DNA of 64,000 bases from Trachythela sp. YZ-2020. Taxonomy: Eukaryota > Cnidaria > Anthozoa > Malacalcyonacea > Clavulariidae. The stretch spans positions 1 through 64,000 of the forward strand of contig JADLSH010000265.1 in NCBI GenBank assembly GCA_016169945.1, read 5' to 3'. Positions 34,823 to 46,333 of this stretch are shown here, piece by piece. Position 1 is the first letter of the stretch. Every line of letters begins with the position of its first letter. The translations under genes were made by a program, and so were the position numbers. The notes beneath the pieces were generated by a model. It did no database searches. It was given only the letters and a program-made list of their open reading frames with translations, and had not been told where the DNA came from.

Positions 34823-36480
34823 TGTGAAGAATACAAGCCAATGCCCTGCGTCAAATGAAACAAGGAGTGGAAATTAATGCGATGGTATGTTAGAACTACG
34901 GGAATTTTCTTATTAAGAACATTAGACACAGGGTCTGCCTTGGTTTCAGATCGGGAAATGTGGGAGGTCTTCTAGAATTCATTGTAGAGGAGTGTGGTGG
35001 GATAGCCACGTTGGACAAAAAAAGTTTCTCATTCCCCAATTTTTGGTATATGGAAGTCCTCATCTTCACTGCAAATTCAGCGGAGACGAAGGAACTGAGA
35101 GAACGGGATCAATATTTTAATGTTGCTGGGGTGGGAGGAGGAAAATAGAAGACACTTACGGGAGTGAGTTGGTTTGTAAGAACACAGGAATTACAAGTTT
35201 GAAAAATGTTCAAAAATAGTCCACAATGATAGACAGATTGGTTTTTCGTTGTTCTGCTTCACTTTTGTCCTGGATTCGGTATAAAAGCAAAGGTTTTTGT
35301 CAAGCTTCCTTGACGACATTGGCTGTCAGGTTGGATTTTTCATTTTGAACCAAATATATTAGGCAGTTTTTATTTGAAGCCACTGTTTGAATATTTTTGT
35401 TTTGTTTTTTTGTTGTTCAATGGTTGGTGATAAAAAAAATTCTCAGACACACTATCAAGAAATCCATAAACATGTCGTATTTGTGTAGGTTTTTGTCGTT
35501 GCACTGATCTTGATAGCTTAAAAATCATAGACATAGTGTTATTTAAATCAATGTCAAAATGGTTAATTTTAATTTTTTGCAACTAGAAGTGTGGATAAAT
35601 TTTTTTTCTTTGTGTTTAAATAGAGTTTTGTACCTTTGAATGTCAAAATAGCACAGATTTTCGCGTTTCTTGTCGCCGTTGAATGCGAACTTTTAATCAA
35701 AAAGTATATTTCAAACTCAAAGACAGCTACGAATATTTATTCGCCGTTTGTGTCCCATTGTTATTTGTTGGCTGGCTTTTTCCATCTATTTTAGGTTTGT
35801 TTTTCTTGCTTTCTGACAGACCTTGGATTTAAAACTATTATAATTTTGTTCATATTGTATTAACAATTCCGAGGAAATTTAACAAGCTGGGCCTAAGTGA
35901 GAAGAATCAAAACAGTAGCCGTGCTTTATTGCGTCATAAAGCACGAGCAATCAAATTGCTCGTTAGATACTACTTATAATATAATGTATTTTATTGTCAT
36001 AACCAACGAATAACAAAGACTGATCATATATAGCTACGTACCGACCCGCTAATTGACTAGTTGTAATATTTCGAAAAAGGTTAAAGGCAGGCAAAAACTG
36101 GTTATCACAACATTTTAAATTAAAGCATAGCCACGCAGGTATGTCGGGTTCAATTAATCACTCCGGCAATTTGTTTAAGATAACGTTAAATGCGAAGTAA
36201 ATTCGTCGAGTACTAAAAAAGGAAGTATGTTTTTTGATATTCATTACTTATTAAATTAGGTAAGTACGTATCAGCTTGTAACTATCCTGACTCGCTCCTT
36301 GGAAATATTGTATTGACGTAACCGGGACATCGAGTAAGCTGCGTGCAGTCCCAGACTCCCAAAGGAAGTAGGGACTGTGCAACTTCGACCGAAAGCTTGC
36401 TGTGCCCGCTTTCCCGATTTTGGGGACAATAATTTATGCAAGAAAATGAACTCGCTAAATATTCAGCAGCTCGAATACAT
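34823..36480. other. Retroelement debris and anonymous AT-rich DNA
   Basis: 34824-34862 matches part of the BEL gag zinc-knuckle coding sequence (reverse complement of about 29300-29335: GAATACAAGCCA.AGCCCTGCGTCAAATG). About 70 bases on, LRTLDTGSALVS (about 34910-34950) resembles a retropepsin active site from some other element. The remainder has small palindromes (35911-35945: GTGCTTTA...TAAAGCAC and GAGCAAT...ATTGCTC) and no gene. Confidence 0.5.
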
Positions 36481-36481
36481 T

Positions 36482-36735
36482 AATAATAATAATAATATAA
36501 TTCATTTTTATAGCGCTATTTCCCAAAGCTCAATAGCGCTTAACATTAAAAGTTAAATATATACAAAAAGTTAGGATATATATAACTATATATATAACAT
36601 ATATTAACTACAAACATTTAAATCACTATATGTGTTTTTTTAAGACCATAAAATAGGTTTGCATAATATATTACGAATATAAAACAATGAATATTTAAAA
36701 TGTTGTAAAATTACTAATACTGTGTAGGCTAGTCA
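36482..36735 (-). mobile_element. 3' UTR and (ATT)n tail of the large CR1-like LINE
   Basis: On the minus strand this reads ...AAGCGCTATTGAGC...GCGCTATAAAAATGAATT followed by (ATT)n, a typical CR1/L2-type 3' terminus. The ORF2 it belongs to ends at 41345. The two parts are separated by the foldback element 36736-41329. Confidence 0.7.
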
Positions 36736-36749
36736 TACACAGTAAAAAC

Positions 36750-36965
36750 AAATTGGTTAAAATGACCCAAAAAAATTGGTCGTTTGGATGCATCTGAGAC
36801 AACCAGTTTAAATTGGTCGTTTTAACCAAAAAAGTAATTGGTCAAAATAACCAATTATTTTTTGGTTATTTTGACCAATTACTTTTTTGGTTAAAACGAC
36901 CAATTTAAACTGGTTGTCCCAGATGCATCCAAACGACCAATTTTTTTTGGTCATTTTAACCCAAT
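36750..36965. repeat. Near-perfect palindrome, ~104-base arms
   Basis: Arms 36750-36853 and 36862-36965 are almost exact reverse complements, around a centre of about eight bases. Each arm consists of alternating AATTGGTC and GACCAATT motifs and includes GGATGCATCTGAGACAACC/GGTTGTCCCAGATGCATCC with one mismatch. Confidence 0.95.
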
Positions 36966-39155
36966 TTTAAATTGGTTAAAATGACCAAAACCAATCAAAA
37001 GACTCTTGAAAAAAATAATTAATCAAATAGGTTTTAATTACAAATAAATACTAAGTTTATAATACAAAATAGATATATTAATAATTGAGAATATATAGCA
37101 TGTATCTATATACAGTATATTTGTCAGGCCAATTTCTGGTTAGACCTGGTGGCTATGTACAGTATATGTAGATTAAGACCTTGAAGAAGCGGTCAAGTCC
37201 ATTCAGCATATGCGCTCTGTGAAGACCCTCACAAGAATACATAGTTCATGATGCACTCTACATTGAGGTGATATAACAGAAACAAAAACAGATCCGTCCT
37301 TAAATAATCTTTCACTCATAATCTCACATGCAATTATACAAGGGATACTGTCAGAAGAATTAAATGGATCAAAGACTTTTATTACATCTTGTATCCCACA
37401 TGCATGACTAAATGCACTTGACTGCCTCTTCAAGGAATCCATGCACTTCCTGCATGGTAGTTTATATATATATATAAAGTTCAAGTTCTATCTGTCATCA
37501 TGAATACTTATGAATATACATTCTATAGATCTATAGATCACAGCAATACTTAGTCCAGTTTATTGCATATCAGCTTTAAATTTCCGGTAGCTGGTCAGTG
37601 CGGACTTAATCAGTATCTTCAAACAATGCATCATGGGCTTTTTGGCGGACTCATTCCTTTACTAATCCCATAACATATCAATGTCTCATTTCTTCAGTCA
37701 ACCATTGAAGACAATCTTTCTTAAATTCATCCCTACCTTCCCAACCTCCAATTCCCAAGACTCTCCTTGCTTCCTCGATGATCTGTTAATTTAAGTAAGA
37801 AAGCAAAAAAGTTTTTCTTTGCCAACAAATAATATTACCTATGTCATACACTTATGATATCTACACATCAGATATCAGCCATAAGTTTGTTGAGGTCATA
37901 CTACCAATTTTTGTACATACTAGATTCGAAATGACAAATACATCTCTTTTGCAAAAGAAAACAAAACATTTCAAAAGTTCAGATTAAGGAAATACTGCAA
38001 TCTTACAAATTTAGCTAGGAGTGAATAGAAGTCTGATAGTAACACAAATGCATGAAGGGACAATTTGAATGATATTCACATTATGTATACTTTGTACCAT
38101 GCTTATAGTATTGCCGGTAAACTCTAACATATATAATTGGATATTCTCATCATAACTGCTTTGTCCCAACTTTAACTTCAGCCAAAATATCAAATCTGAG
38201 CAGTTCTGTATTTAGTATCTGAGCAGTTCTGTAATTAGTATCAGTGCATCATTGACATTTTGACAACATAAGCCAGAAACATTGTAAATCATCATTCTTG
38301 CTGACTTCACAGCAGTGCTAATTTGGTTAATAGGCTAAGTGCAACACTTTTCCCTTGGCCGTTTATAAACAGTATTGTCTGCAAAATAGGTTGCATTGCC
38401 ACTTGCCGAGTTAAAATATTATGCACAAGGGTATATTAAATCCTTGATAAAATTAAACAAACAACCCTAAAGCTGCAAGGAAGTGCAATGTAAAGTAATA
38501 TTTTAAATTTACATTTTCCTGAAAAGTACTCACTGGAACTGTTTACAAAATGCTTGCTTCAGTTACTCAAACCAGAGTAACCCACCCAGCTCTGCCAATT
38601 TGTCATTTGCTGTGGTACAATAATTTGCTGGAAAATGAAAATTGGGATTACATACAATATAATGAATTATTTGTGTCAACAGCAACAACACACAAGCTTT
38701 AGTTCTGTTCAATTTAGGTTTTATAAAGCATGCCTTGCATCATAACAAGGTTATGATAATAAATTAAACAGAGCTCATTGTAATTAAAGGGTTAAGTGAC
38801 TCAGAAAATTAAAATGTACTCTCCCTCAAGTGTACTTTTACACTGTTAAAGGGAGATCAAGGGGAAAGTTGGCTTATTTTTTGCTTTTCAACTAGTGATT
38901 TTCAACTTTTGTCTATTCTATTTGGTGACGAGGCTGACCTACCAATGGGACCTTGTTCGAAAGAGCCCCTGGGGAACCAGAGCCACAGTTTGACTTAAGG
39001 AGGACTTTACCCCCAATGCACCTAGGGCCTGTGGGTTATTTTCAATTAAGACCGGGCACCCCACAAGTTGTTTATTTGGGAACTAAGCTGTCCAGCCTAT
39101 GGAATATCCCTGCCAGGATCTGGGCAGAGTACTAATGCTGCATTTAAATTAATAT

Positions 39156-39174
39156 CAATCAATCAATCAATCAG
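39156..39174. repeat. (AATC)n microsatellite
   Basis: About five AATC units. It follows a short open frame (38953-39135, ending GTKLSSLWNIPARIW) with a feel of a LINE C-terminus. It may be the tail of another truncated plus-strand LINE, but the coding remnant is too short to be sure. Confidence 0.6.
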
Positions 39175-39638
39175 GGCTTCATCACAAAACACCTTCGGGT
39201 GACATGAACCCCCTGTTAAAATATTATTATCATTCATTCATCAAAATATTTATTCAGGGAACCTTTATAAAATTAATAAATACATAATAGGCCCTTGCAG
39301 GAGGATCTAAAGGTTAGCCCTATTGCAATAAGCAAGCATAAATCTGGTAGGGATGTCATTTTATCTGTGTGCAATTACCAAATATATATTTCATCTGATA
39401 TATTATATATTGTGCTAAACTCAGGTATGTTTACTCCTGAAAGGCCTGAAAAGTGTTACCAATGAAATTTCTCTTGGGAAAGCGAGCTAGGCTAGCCCTG
39501 GTAGCTATGCTGGCTAGGTTCCATATAAACACCTCCATAACCACCACCAACATAAACAGTCAGTATATATAATGTGTGCAGGTTGTGATAAGGTGAACTT
39601 CAAAGATTTTTTTTTCACTTCACTTGGTTGAACTAGAA

Positions 39639-39908
39639 TACTGGGTTTGGTGGATAATCCAAGTGAGTAGATATATACACACCTTGTCACAACCCGCACA
39701 CCCGATAACCTATATATACAGAACTTACGGTTACAGCTCAGCAACTGGTCTCTGTAGCTCAGTTGGTTAGAGCGCTGCACCGGAATCGCAGGGCCGTGGG
39801 TTCAATTCCTCCCAGAGGACCTAGTGTTGCCTTTTTTGCAACCGTTCCTGGTTAGGTCTTAAATTTGTGTATATACCTACTCACTTGGATTATCCACCAA
39901 ACCCAGTA
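39639..39908. mobile_element. Foldback element with 42-base arms enclosing a tRNA-like sequence
   Basis: 39639-39680 and 39867-39908 are inverted copies with one mismatch (ACTGGGTTTGGTGGATAATC...). The 186-base centre contains the tRNA-like region plus a TTGCAACCGTTCCTGGTTAGG segment, so this looks like a tRNA-derived SINE captured in, or evolved into, a foldback unit. It is nested inside the larger 36736-41329 foldback. Confidence 0.75.
39748..39820 (+). tRNA. tRNA-like sequence (SINE head), probably not a functional tRNA
   Basis: The D-arm/box A TAGCTCAGTTGGTTAGAGC and the T-arm/box B GGTTCAATTCC are clear, as are acceptor-like ends GTCTCTG and CAGAGGAC. Imperfections: a mismatched first acceptor pair, an anticodon stem (CTGCA/CGCAG) with a mismatch at its loop end, C instead of U33, and a T stem with poor pairing. 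These defects and the foldback context argue for a polymerase III promoter-bearing SINE head. The nominal anticodon would be GGA, but I place no weight on it. Confidence 0.6.
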
Positions 39909-40969
39909 TATATAATGGCCTATAATGCCATATCAGGTTCTGGATAGAAATGATATTATTATAGCACAATATACTGTATTATTACAAAAGAAGGATTGTT
40001 CTCCTCTCATAGAAAGCTAAATATTTTGCTTTGGTGATTGTATTAACATCAAAGCTAAATGAGTCAATATTTCATTAAGTATCAATTCATGAATCATCAA
40101 CAATATTCATAACTTAACCTTGTGGCAGACAAACTTGTGTAGTTGTAGTCGTTTGTATTGTTTTAGACAGTTCGACTCGCTTGGACCACATATTATTTCA
40201 GATTTATTGCTTGAAATGATAATCTGTAAATACAAAGGCATATAGAAAGTTTTTAATCTCTATTAATAATATATTCTTGAAGCCAAATGGGGCCAACGAC
40301 CAACGTCGCCTAAAATTATACATGAAAACAATCGATTATATAATCTATATTTACACGCAAAATCTAAAAATATTTACATAGTTTAACACTTACTTTCCAA
40401 TTGATTGTTTGAATCTTCAAATATTGGAATGTTTCTTCGTATTTCGTTAAAATTTGCAGATGATTTGGGTGTATAAAGTTTTAATTCCACAAGATTTTTG
40501 AAAGGACGCGCTGTGAGTGCACGCTCGCTAAGCATCCTGGGTGCCCATATGTGGCACGCGTCTGCATACCACTGAAGGCACTGATCTCAAATATCTGAAC
40601 AGTCCAGCATATAAGCAACAATGATCAGCAACGATAATCTCTGTCTTTCTGACGAAAACTAATTTCACGCCAGTCTCGAAGCCACAGTAAAATGCCAAAT
40701 AATCGAGTCAGCGGGGATAGCCCGGCTTATATGAATCGGCCCTGATTCCAGGGGCTCATTATACAGGGGGGGAGTACTATAGGGCATGTACTCCTTTCCA
40801 ACCTCCAATCTAAGATAAGCCCATGAATAAGATAATTTTAACATTAATCAATTAATATAATTGGTTGTGAATATGACCAATTTATTGTTAGTTTTCGAAC
40901 ATGTGGATTTTGCCTATTAATTTAGTCGCTGGGGCACTTGTGCCCAATAGGTTTCCTAACCCAACATTT

Positions 40970-41131
40970 GACCAATTTAGAATTGGTTATTGATTTGACC
41001 AATTTAGAATTGGTTGCGGATATGACCAATTTAGAATTGGTTGCGGATATGACCAATTTAGAATTGGTTGCGGATATGACCAATTTAGAATTGGTTGCAG
41101 ATATGACCAATTTAGAATTGGTCATTCAACA
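40970..41131. repeat. 27-base tandem array, six units
   Basis: Units GACCAATTTAGAATTGGTTGCGGATAT start at 40970, 40997, 41024, 41051, 41078 and 41105. Being a multiple of three, it creates open frames on both strands (TNLELVADM, TNSKLVISA) that are not genes. Confidence 0.95.
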
Positions 41132-41344
41132 TTGAGTGACCAAAAAAATTTGGTTAAATTGACCAATTTAAATTGGTAGAAAATGCAACCAATTAAAAAT
41201 TGGTTGTTTCAACCAATATTAATTGGTCATTTCAGAATAACCAATTCATGAATTGGTTAAAATGACCAATTCAAATTGGTTACAACCAATAAAAATTGGT
41301 AATTTTAACCAGTTTGTTTTTACTGTGTAATACTGTTTAAAAAG

Positions 41345-42494
41345 TTATGTCTTTAGCCTTGTCTTGAAAATGTTTAACGATTCACTTTTCCTAATGTACT
41401 CTGGCATTTCATTCCATAGTTTCGGTGCAATATATGAGAACGATCGTTCACCATAGTTCACCAGTCTTGCTGAGGGTACAGTAAGAAGTCCTTTGGACGA
41501 AGAACGTAAATTTACCGATGGTGTATAAGGTTTTAACATATTTCTAATGTAATGTAGAGCCATACCATTCAGAGATTTGTATGTAATAAGGACAATTTTA
41601 TAGATAACACGCTGAATAACGGGGAGCCAATGTAGTTGTTTCATTAAAGGAGTGATGTGATCATATTTTCTGCTCCCTGTCACCAAGCGAGCAGCACAGT
41701 TTTGTACGTTCTGTAGCCGATCAATAAGAACTTTAGGCAATCCATACAATAGAGAGTTACAATGATCTAATTTCGATGTAATAAAAGCATGAACTAATGT
41801 TTGGATGTCTGAAGTAGATAAATACTCTTTTATTCTTGCTATTTTCCTCAGATGGTAAAAATAAGTCTTGCAAATGTTGGTAATATGTTTATCCATAGAC
41901 ATGTATTGATCAAAAGTTACACCAATGTTGCATACTGAAGTACTTGGTTGAATTCTTGAATTAGATGCTTCTATATCTTCAATAGGAGGACATAAACAAT
42001 TTCGTGCCCTAATTACCAGTAGTTCAGTTTTTTCACCATTCAGTTTCAATTTATTTTTAACCATCCAGAGATCAATGTCTTTGACACACATTTCAATTTG
42101 TGCTAATGCACCATATGTTTCCTCCGTGGTTGATTCAAAGGCAAGATATAATTGTGAGTCATCTGCATAAAAATGAAAATCAAGACCATGTCCTCTCATG
42201 ATATCACCAAGAGGTGAAGTGTATAATAGATACAATATTGGGCCAAGAACTGATCCTTGTGGAATCCCACAGCGCAAATCCCTAGGGGTGGACCTAACAC
42301 CATCAATTTCCACACTATAAGTTCTATTCTGAAGATAAGACCGAAACCATTTCAACACTTGCCCATCTATCCCAAATTTGTTAAACATTCGCTGTAATAA
42401 AAGTTCGTGATCAACAGTGTCAAATGCTGCTGACATATCTAGCAATAATAATGCAACACATTTGTGATTATCAACGGCCACAAAAATATCATTT
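41345..42494 (-). pseudogene. LINE ORF2, 3' part: reverse transcriptase palm and C-terminus (CR1-like)
   Basis: Reads NDIFVAVDNHKCVALLLLD, with the first catalytic Asp in LLLLDMSAAFDTVDH, GIPQGSVLGPILY, HFYADDSQLY (catalytic YADD box), then the thumb and C-terminal blocks ending in ERSFSYIAPKLWNEMP. It is open to its natural stop at 41345. The N-terminal part of the same protein lies at 44453-46333; the Crypton at 42495-44452 splits them exactly between KVH and NDIF. Apart from that insertion the polymerase appears intact, so the element was probably complete when hit. Confidence 0.9.
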
Positions 42495-44452
42495 TTTATT
42501 TTTTATCTATGTAAATGAAGCAATATGATTGGCTGACAAGCATTTCAGAGCGGTCCGGATTTTTGCATCCGGCCCGCTCTGAAACTCATCCGGCCCGCTG
42601 CGAAAAATGTAAACAAACAATAAAAAAATTAATATTAAGTAAACTCAAAAGTAAACTATGACAGATTTTTACGATGGTAGTGGGAGCGAAAGTGGATGTT
42701 ATTATCCTGAAGATATACACGACGAGAACGAGAAAGAAAATTACGTACCTAGCAGTTTTAATGCGTCGTTAAATGACGAACTACACTTGCCAGCAATGGC
42801 TGAAATTGACTCGTTTATCGCGGAGCAACGCCCCGAAAATACTACCAAAAAAACTACGTATGACTTAAACATTTGGCGGCGTTTTTGTGCTACTACAAAT
42901 GAAAGACGTAAACTTAAAGAAATACTTGTAAACGAACTTAACTTGCTCCTGTGCAAGTTTTTCATGACCATAACGAAGAAAGACGGCAGCGTCTATGAAC
43001 CCTCAACATTGACTTCCTTTCAACGCAGTATTCAACTCCACGCGAAAGGTAACCGTCCACAAGCAGCCAGAGCTCTGACTGAAGAGGAAGAAAAGTTGTT
43101 GTTTGACAAAGGCTTGTTTGGAGACCACGAACCTGAAGTCCTTCAGCGAACTGTATGGTGGACTATGTCATTACATTTTGGTTTAGAGCACGGGACGAGT
43201 CCAGAAAATTGAAGTGGGGAGATGTTGAATTAAATTTTGATGAAGAAAGTGGCAGCGAAGTTCTTGTATGGAAAGCAGAACGGGGGTCAAAAACACGGCA
43301 CGGAGAAGGACACCAAAGAGCATTTTATCCAACAGCACAAGCAACAAATAACCGTCGTTGCCCAGTCAATTTGTACAAAACCTTCGCCAGTCACCGCCCA
43401 GACAGCTGCAAAACCCCAGAGTCTCCGTTTTTCCTGACAGTTAATAATAAACGAAAGCCTGACTCGCAAGTTTGGTGCACCAGAGGTCCACTTGGCAAGA
43501 ACTCAATTTGGAAATTCCTCATCACAGCTACAAAAGCTGCTGGTCTCTCGGGAAATATTAGTAATCACTCCGTGCGAAAAACTTGCATTTCTCGCCTTAT
43601 GGATGCTGATGTTCCCACAAATTTTGTAGCACAGTTGAGCGGACATAAAAATCTAAAAAGCCTCGACGCTTACAAGACTGCTTCTATCGTGCATCAACGC
43701 CGAATGTCGGATATCCTGAGTTGCTCGGCGTCTATAAACCCGGCATCGTCCAGTATATCAAGCCCATCACAAGCATTGCACGTTCAAACAAGCAACACTT
43801 CATGGTTTAATTCAACTGAAACAACTTCCAAAGCAACCGGACTGTTCTCGGGTGCGATGATTGATGGATGCTCGTTCCACTTCAACTTTGCTTCTGATGA
43901 TGATTCCTCGAACGTCTCGAGACAGACCAAAAAAGACGTCGTCTTGCCTTTCTTGACGATTCAGACTCTGATTAGATTCAGATCTATGACAACAGGGACT
44001 TGACGAGAACACGATCAGTGCATTAAAACTGTTTAATAAACATCATGTTGACTTTCCGGGTTGTTGCGTTCGCATGTGTGTAGTTGTTTGACACTTTTTA
44101 CTTGTCATGACAGTTTGATTCAATTGTTTGATTGTATAAATTTAGTTTCTATGGCAACATTTTAACGGAAGTCTGCATGAGTTAAATTATTTTTACTTCC
44201 TGTATGCTAATGTTTCTAAATCTCAATTTATTTGTAATTTTTTCACTAATTAATATATGTATTAAAAGTTCTCACTCGGCTTCGTTAAAATTGTCTCTAT
44301 TGTGTTGCTATTATCTTTTAAACGGCCGATAAAAAATAAATATGTTATTTACCGGCTGCTTCGGTCCGGATGCAAAAAACTGTGCCCTCGGTCTTTCAAG
44401 ACCTCGGGCACAGTTTTTTGCATCCGGACCTCGCAACTGGTAAATAACATAT
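42495..44452 (+). mobile_element. Crypton-type tyrosine-recombinase transposon with hairpin ends
   Basis: The borders are set by restoring the continuous LINE ORF2 frame (KVH|NDIF). The left end has a hairpin at 42544-42584 (CAGAGCGGTCCGGAT...ATCCGGCCCGCTCTG). The right end has a larger imperfect hairpin with ~55-base arms (44339-44394 and 44400-44454). Both hairpins share the GGTCCGGAT/ATGCAAAAA motif. No terminal inverted repeats between the two ends and no obvious target duplication are seen, consistent with recombinase-mediated insertion. Confidence 0.8.
42658..44003 (+). pseudogene. Tyrosine recombinase (Crypton/DUF3504-like), one frameshift
   Basis: The N-terminal frame (42658-43183) carries an acidic leader and a SAM-like core-binding region (KKTTYDLNIWRRFC, then RTVWWTMSLHFG). 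A one-base shift at about 43183 moves to the second frame (to 44003): FRARDESRKLKWGD (catalytic Arg I), NHSVRKTCISRLMDA (H-x-x-R), LSGHKNLKSLDAY (second His/Trp position and nucleophilic Tyr). All recognisable catalytic positions are present. The family cuts and joins DNA through a 3'-phosphotyrosine. Past the Tyr there is a Ser-rich tail. Only the single frameshift separates it from an intact gene. Confidence 0.85.
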
Positions 44453-46333
44453 ATGTACTTTTAATAAAGCTGTTTCCGTACTATGTAGGCGTTTGTAAGC
44501 TGATTGTAAAGGTTCTTCTAGATTGTTATTAACCAAATGTTCCAGAAGTTGACCAGCAGCAGCCTTCTCAATAACTTTTGATAAAAATTTTAGATTTGAA
44601 ATGGGTCGAAAACTTCCATATTCTTCACACTCCAGCGAGTCTTTCTTTAACTTTGGTTTCAACACGGCTTCTTTTAATTTCTCAGGCATGTGACCTAACT
44701 GGAGTGATTTATTAGTGATCTTAATAATTACAGGTAGAAGGGTATTCTTACAGCCTAGGAGAATCGTTGCGGGAACTGGATCAAGTCCACAGGATTTATT
44801 GCCAATTTTTCCAAAAAAATCCTTAATCTCTTGTTCCGTAACTTCTTGAAAGTTACTAAATTTAGTGCACGGCACATATTGTTCTTCTTGATCTTGCTGA
44901 TTGTAACAGGAAGAACCAATTACTAGTTTTTCCTTTATAATAGTTATCTTATTGCTGAAAAAATCTGCGAACCTATTCACAAGTTCAGTCATTGAAGGCG
45001 CAGTTGGATAGCGCTTTTCTGGCTTCCGGTGAAGTAATTTATCAACCGTATTAAACAGCACTTTTTGATCATGTGCATTATTAGAGATAACCGATGAATA
45101 ATACGTTGTCTTAGCATTCTTTATCATGGCGTTTACTGTTTCACATTGTTTAACATATAATTGTCTATCAATGCATAGTCTAGACGTGCGCCAACGGCGC
45201 TCTAATTTCCTACGTGTTCTTTTCTCTCTAGCAATCTCTTCATTATACCATGGTGATATAGGACGAAGGGTTTTAATTCTTCGTCTTAGCGGGGCATGTT
45301 GCTGTAATGTACTTTCCAACACACTTTCATACTTCTCAACAAGGGCTGGGAGATCATAATTGTCACCTAAATCAAGTATTTTTAGATCTTCATTAAAACT
45401 GTCCATATTTATGTTGTTTAATTGTCGAACGTAGGTTTCAATTTGTTCCAATGGTGGTTTCTCTAACTGTAATGTACAATGTATAGAAAAATGATCTGAT
45501 ATCACTGGATCATGTATTCTAATATCAGTCACTAATTTATCTTCATTCCTTCTCATAATCAAGTCTAGAGTGTGGCCTTTCTTGTGGGTTGGCCCACTTA
45601 CGTGCTGTGGTAAGTTAAACGATTCCAGTATCTTGTTAAAATTGATGGTATCAGAGTCTCCTATATTATCTACATGAAAATTAAAGTCTCCTGCTATTAA
45701 TACATTGCCAGGTAATATGCTCAATTGTTCCACTAATGTACAGAATTCTTCAAAAAATATTGAACTGTTTAGTTTATTTGTCTTCGATGGCGGTGGTCTA
45801 TAAATAATGATCATTCTAATACATGTGTTACGACAGTTCAAGATGACATCTGTATATTCAAAAGAAGAGAATTTTCTCTGAATTTGTTTTTTGACTTTAA
45901 TATATTTCTTCAGCAGGAGACCAACTCCTCCACCTCGCGCATTTTTCCTTGTGACATGATAAAAATGAAACCCCGTTGGGCAGATTTCAGCAATAGAAAA
46001 TTGATTATCATCCTCGCGTAGCCATGTCTCAGTCATTGCCATAATATCGATATCGTTCTCAGACACATAATCATTAATCAAAAGTTCTTTCCTATTTATT
46101 GACCGGGTGTTCAGCAGGCAAAAATTAACCGGCAAAAAATGAGCCTTTTGTTCCTCTGTACAATTGATATAAGTTAAATTATTGCTATTGACCACATTGC
46201 CGTTTTTTCTATCTACATGGTTCGGCCCGTGATGTTTCCCATGACGGTAAATAGGATTTAGACCAAAGTTATCTCTGTTCTCATCCTGCACCGGACCAAC
46301 TCTAGATAGTTGAGCCAGTCCTTTCTCTGACAC
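44453..46333 (-). pseudogene. LINE ORF2, 5' part: APE endonuclease and start of reverse transcriptase
   Basis: Starts near 46333. The endonuclease domain runs from FCLLNTRSINRKELLI through AMTETWLRE (catalytic Glu), GGGVGLLLKKY, IIIYRPPPS, VLIAGDFNFHVD and VISDHFSIH (catalytic SDH). A linker follows with ISPWYNEEI and a basic stretch. The RT fingers begin at KSCGLDPVPATIL and EEYGSFRPISNLKFLSKVIEK, ending LQSAYKRLHSTETALLKVH at the Crypton border. The frame is uninterrupted over ~630 codons. It is clearly of the CR1/L2/Jockey group. Confidence 0.95.

Larger units (their letters stand above)
36736..41329. mobile_element. 4.6-kb foldback element with AATTGGT/ACCAATT arrays and terminal inverted repeats
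   Basis: The left end ACACAGTAAAAACAAATTGG matches the reverse complement of the right end (CAGTTTGTTTTTACTGTGT). Both subterminal regions are packed with AATTGGT/ACCAATT motifs: a ~104-base-arm palindrome on the left and a 27-base tandem array plus mixed motifs on the right. ATACTGT occurs at 36717-36723 and 41330-41336, a possible but imperfectly placed target duplication. The interior has no transposase. It sits in the 3' UTR of the LINE and itself contains the SINE-like foldback at 39639-39908. Confidence 0.8.

Noticed and set aside
39748..39820. Functional tRNA gene
   Set aside because: Acceptor, anticodon and T stems have mismatches, U33 is missing, and it lies in a foldback unit; more likely a SINE head.
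40922..41135. Open frames TNLELVADM/TNSKLVISA on both strands
   Set aside because: Products of the six-unit 27-base array.
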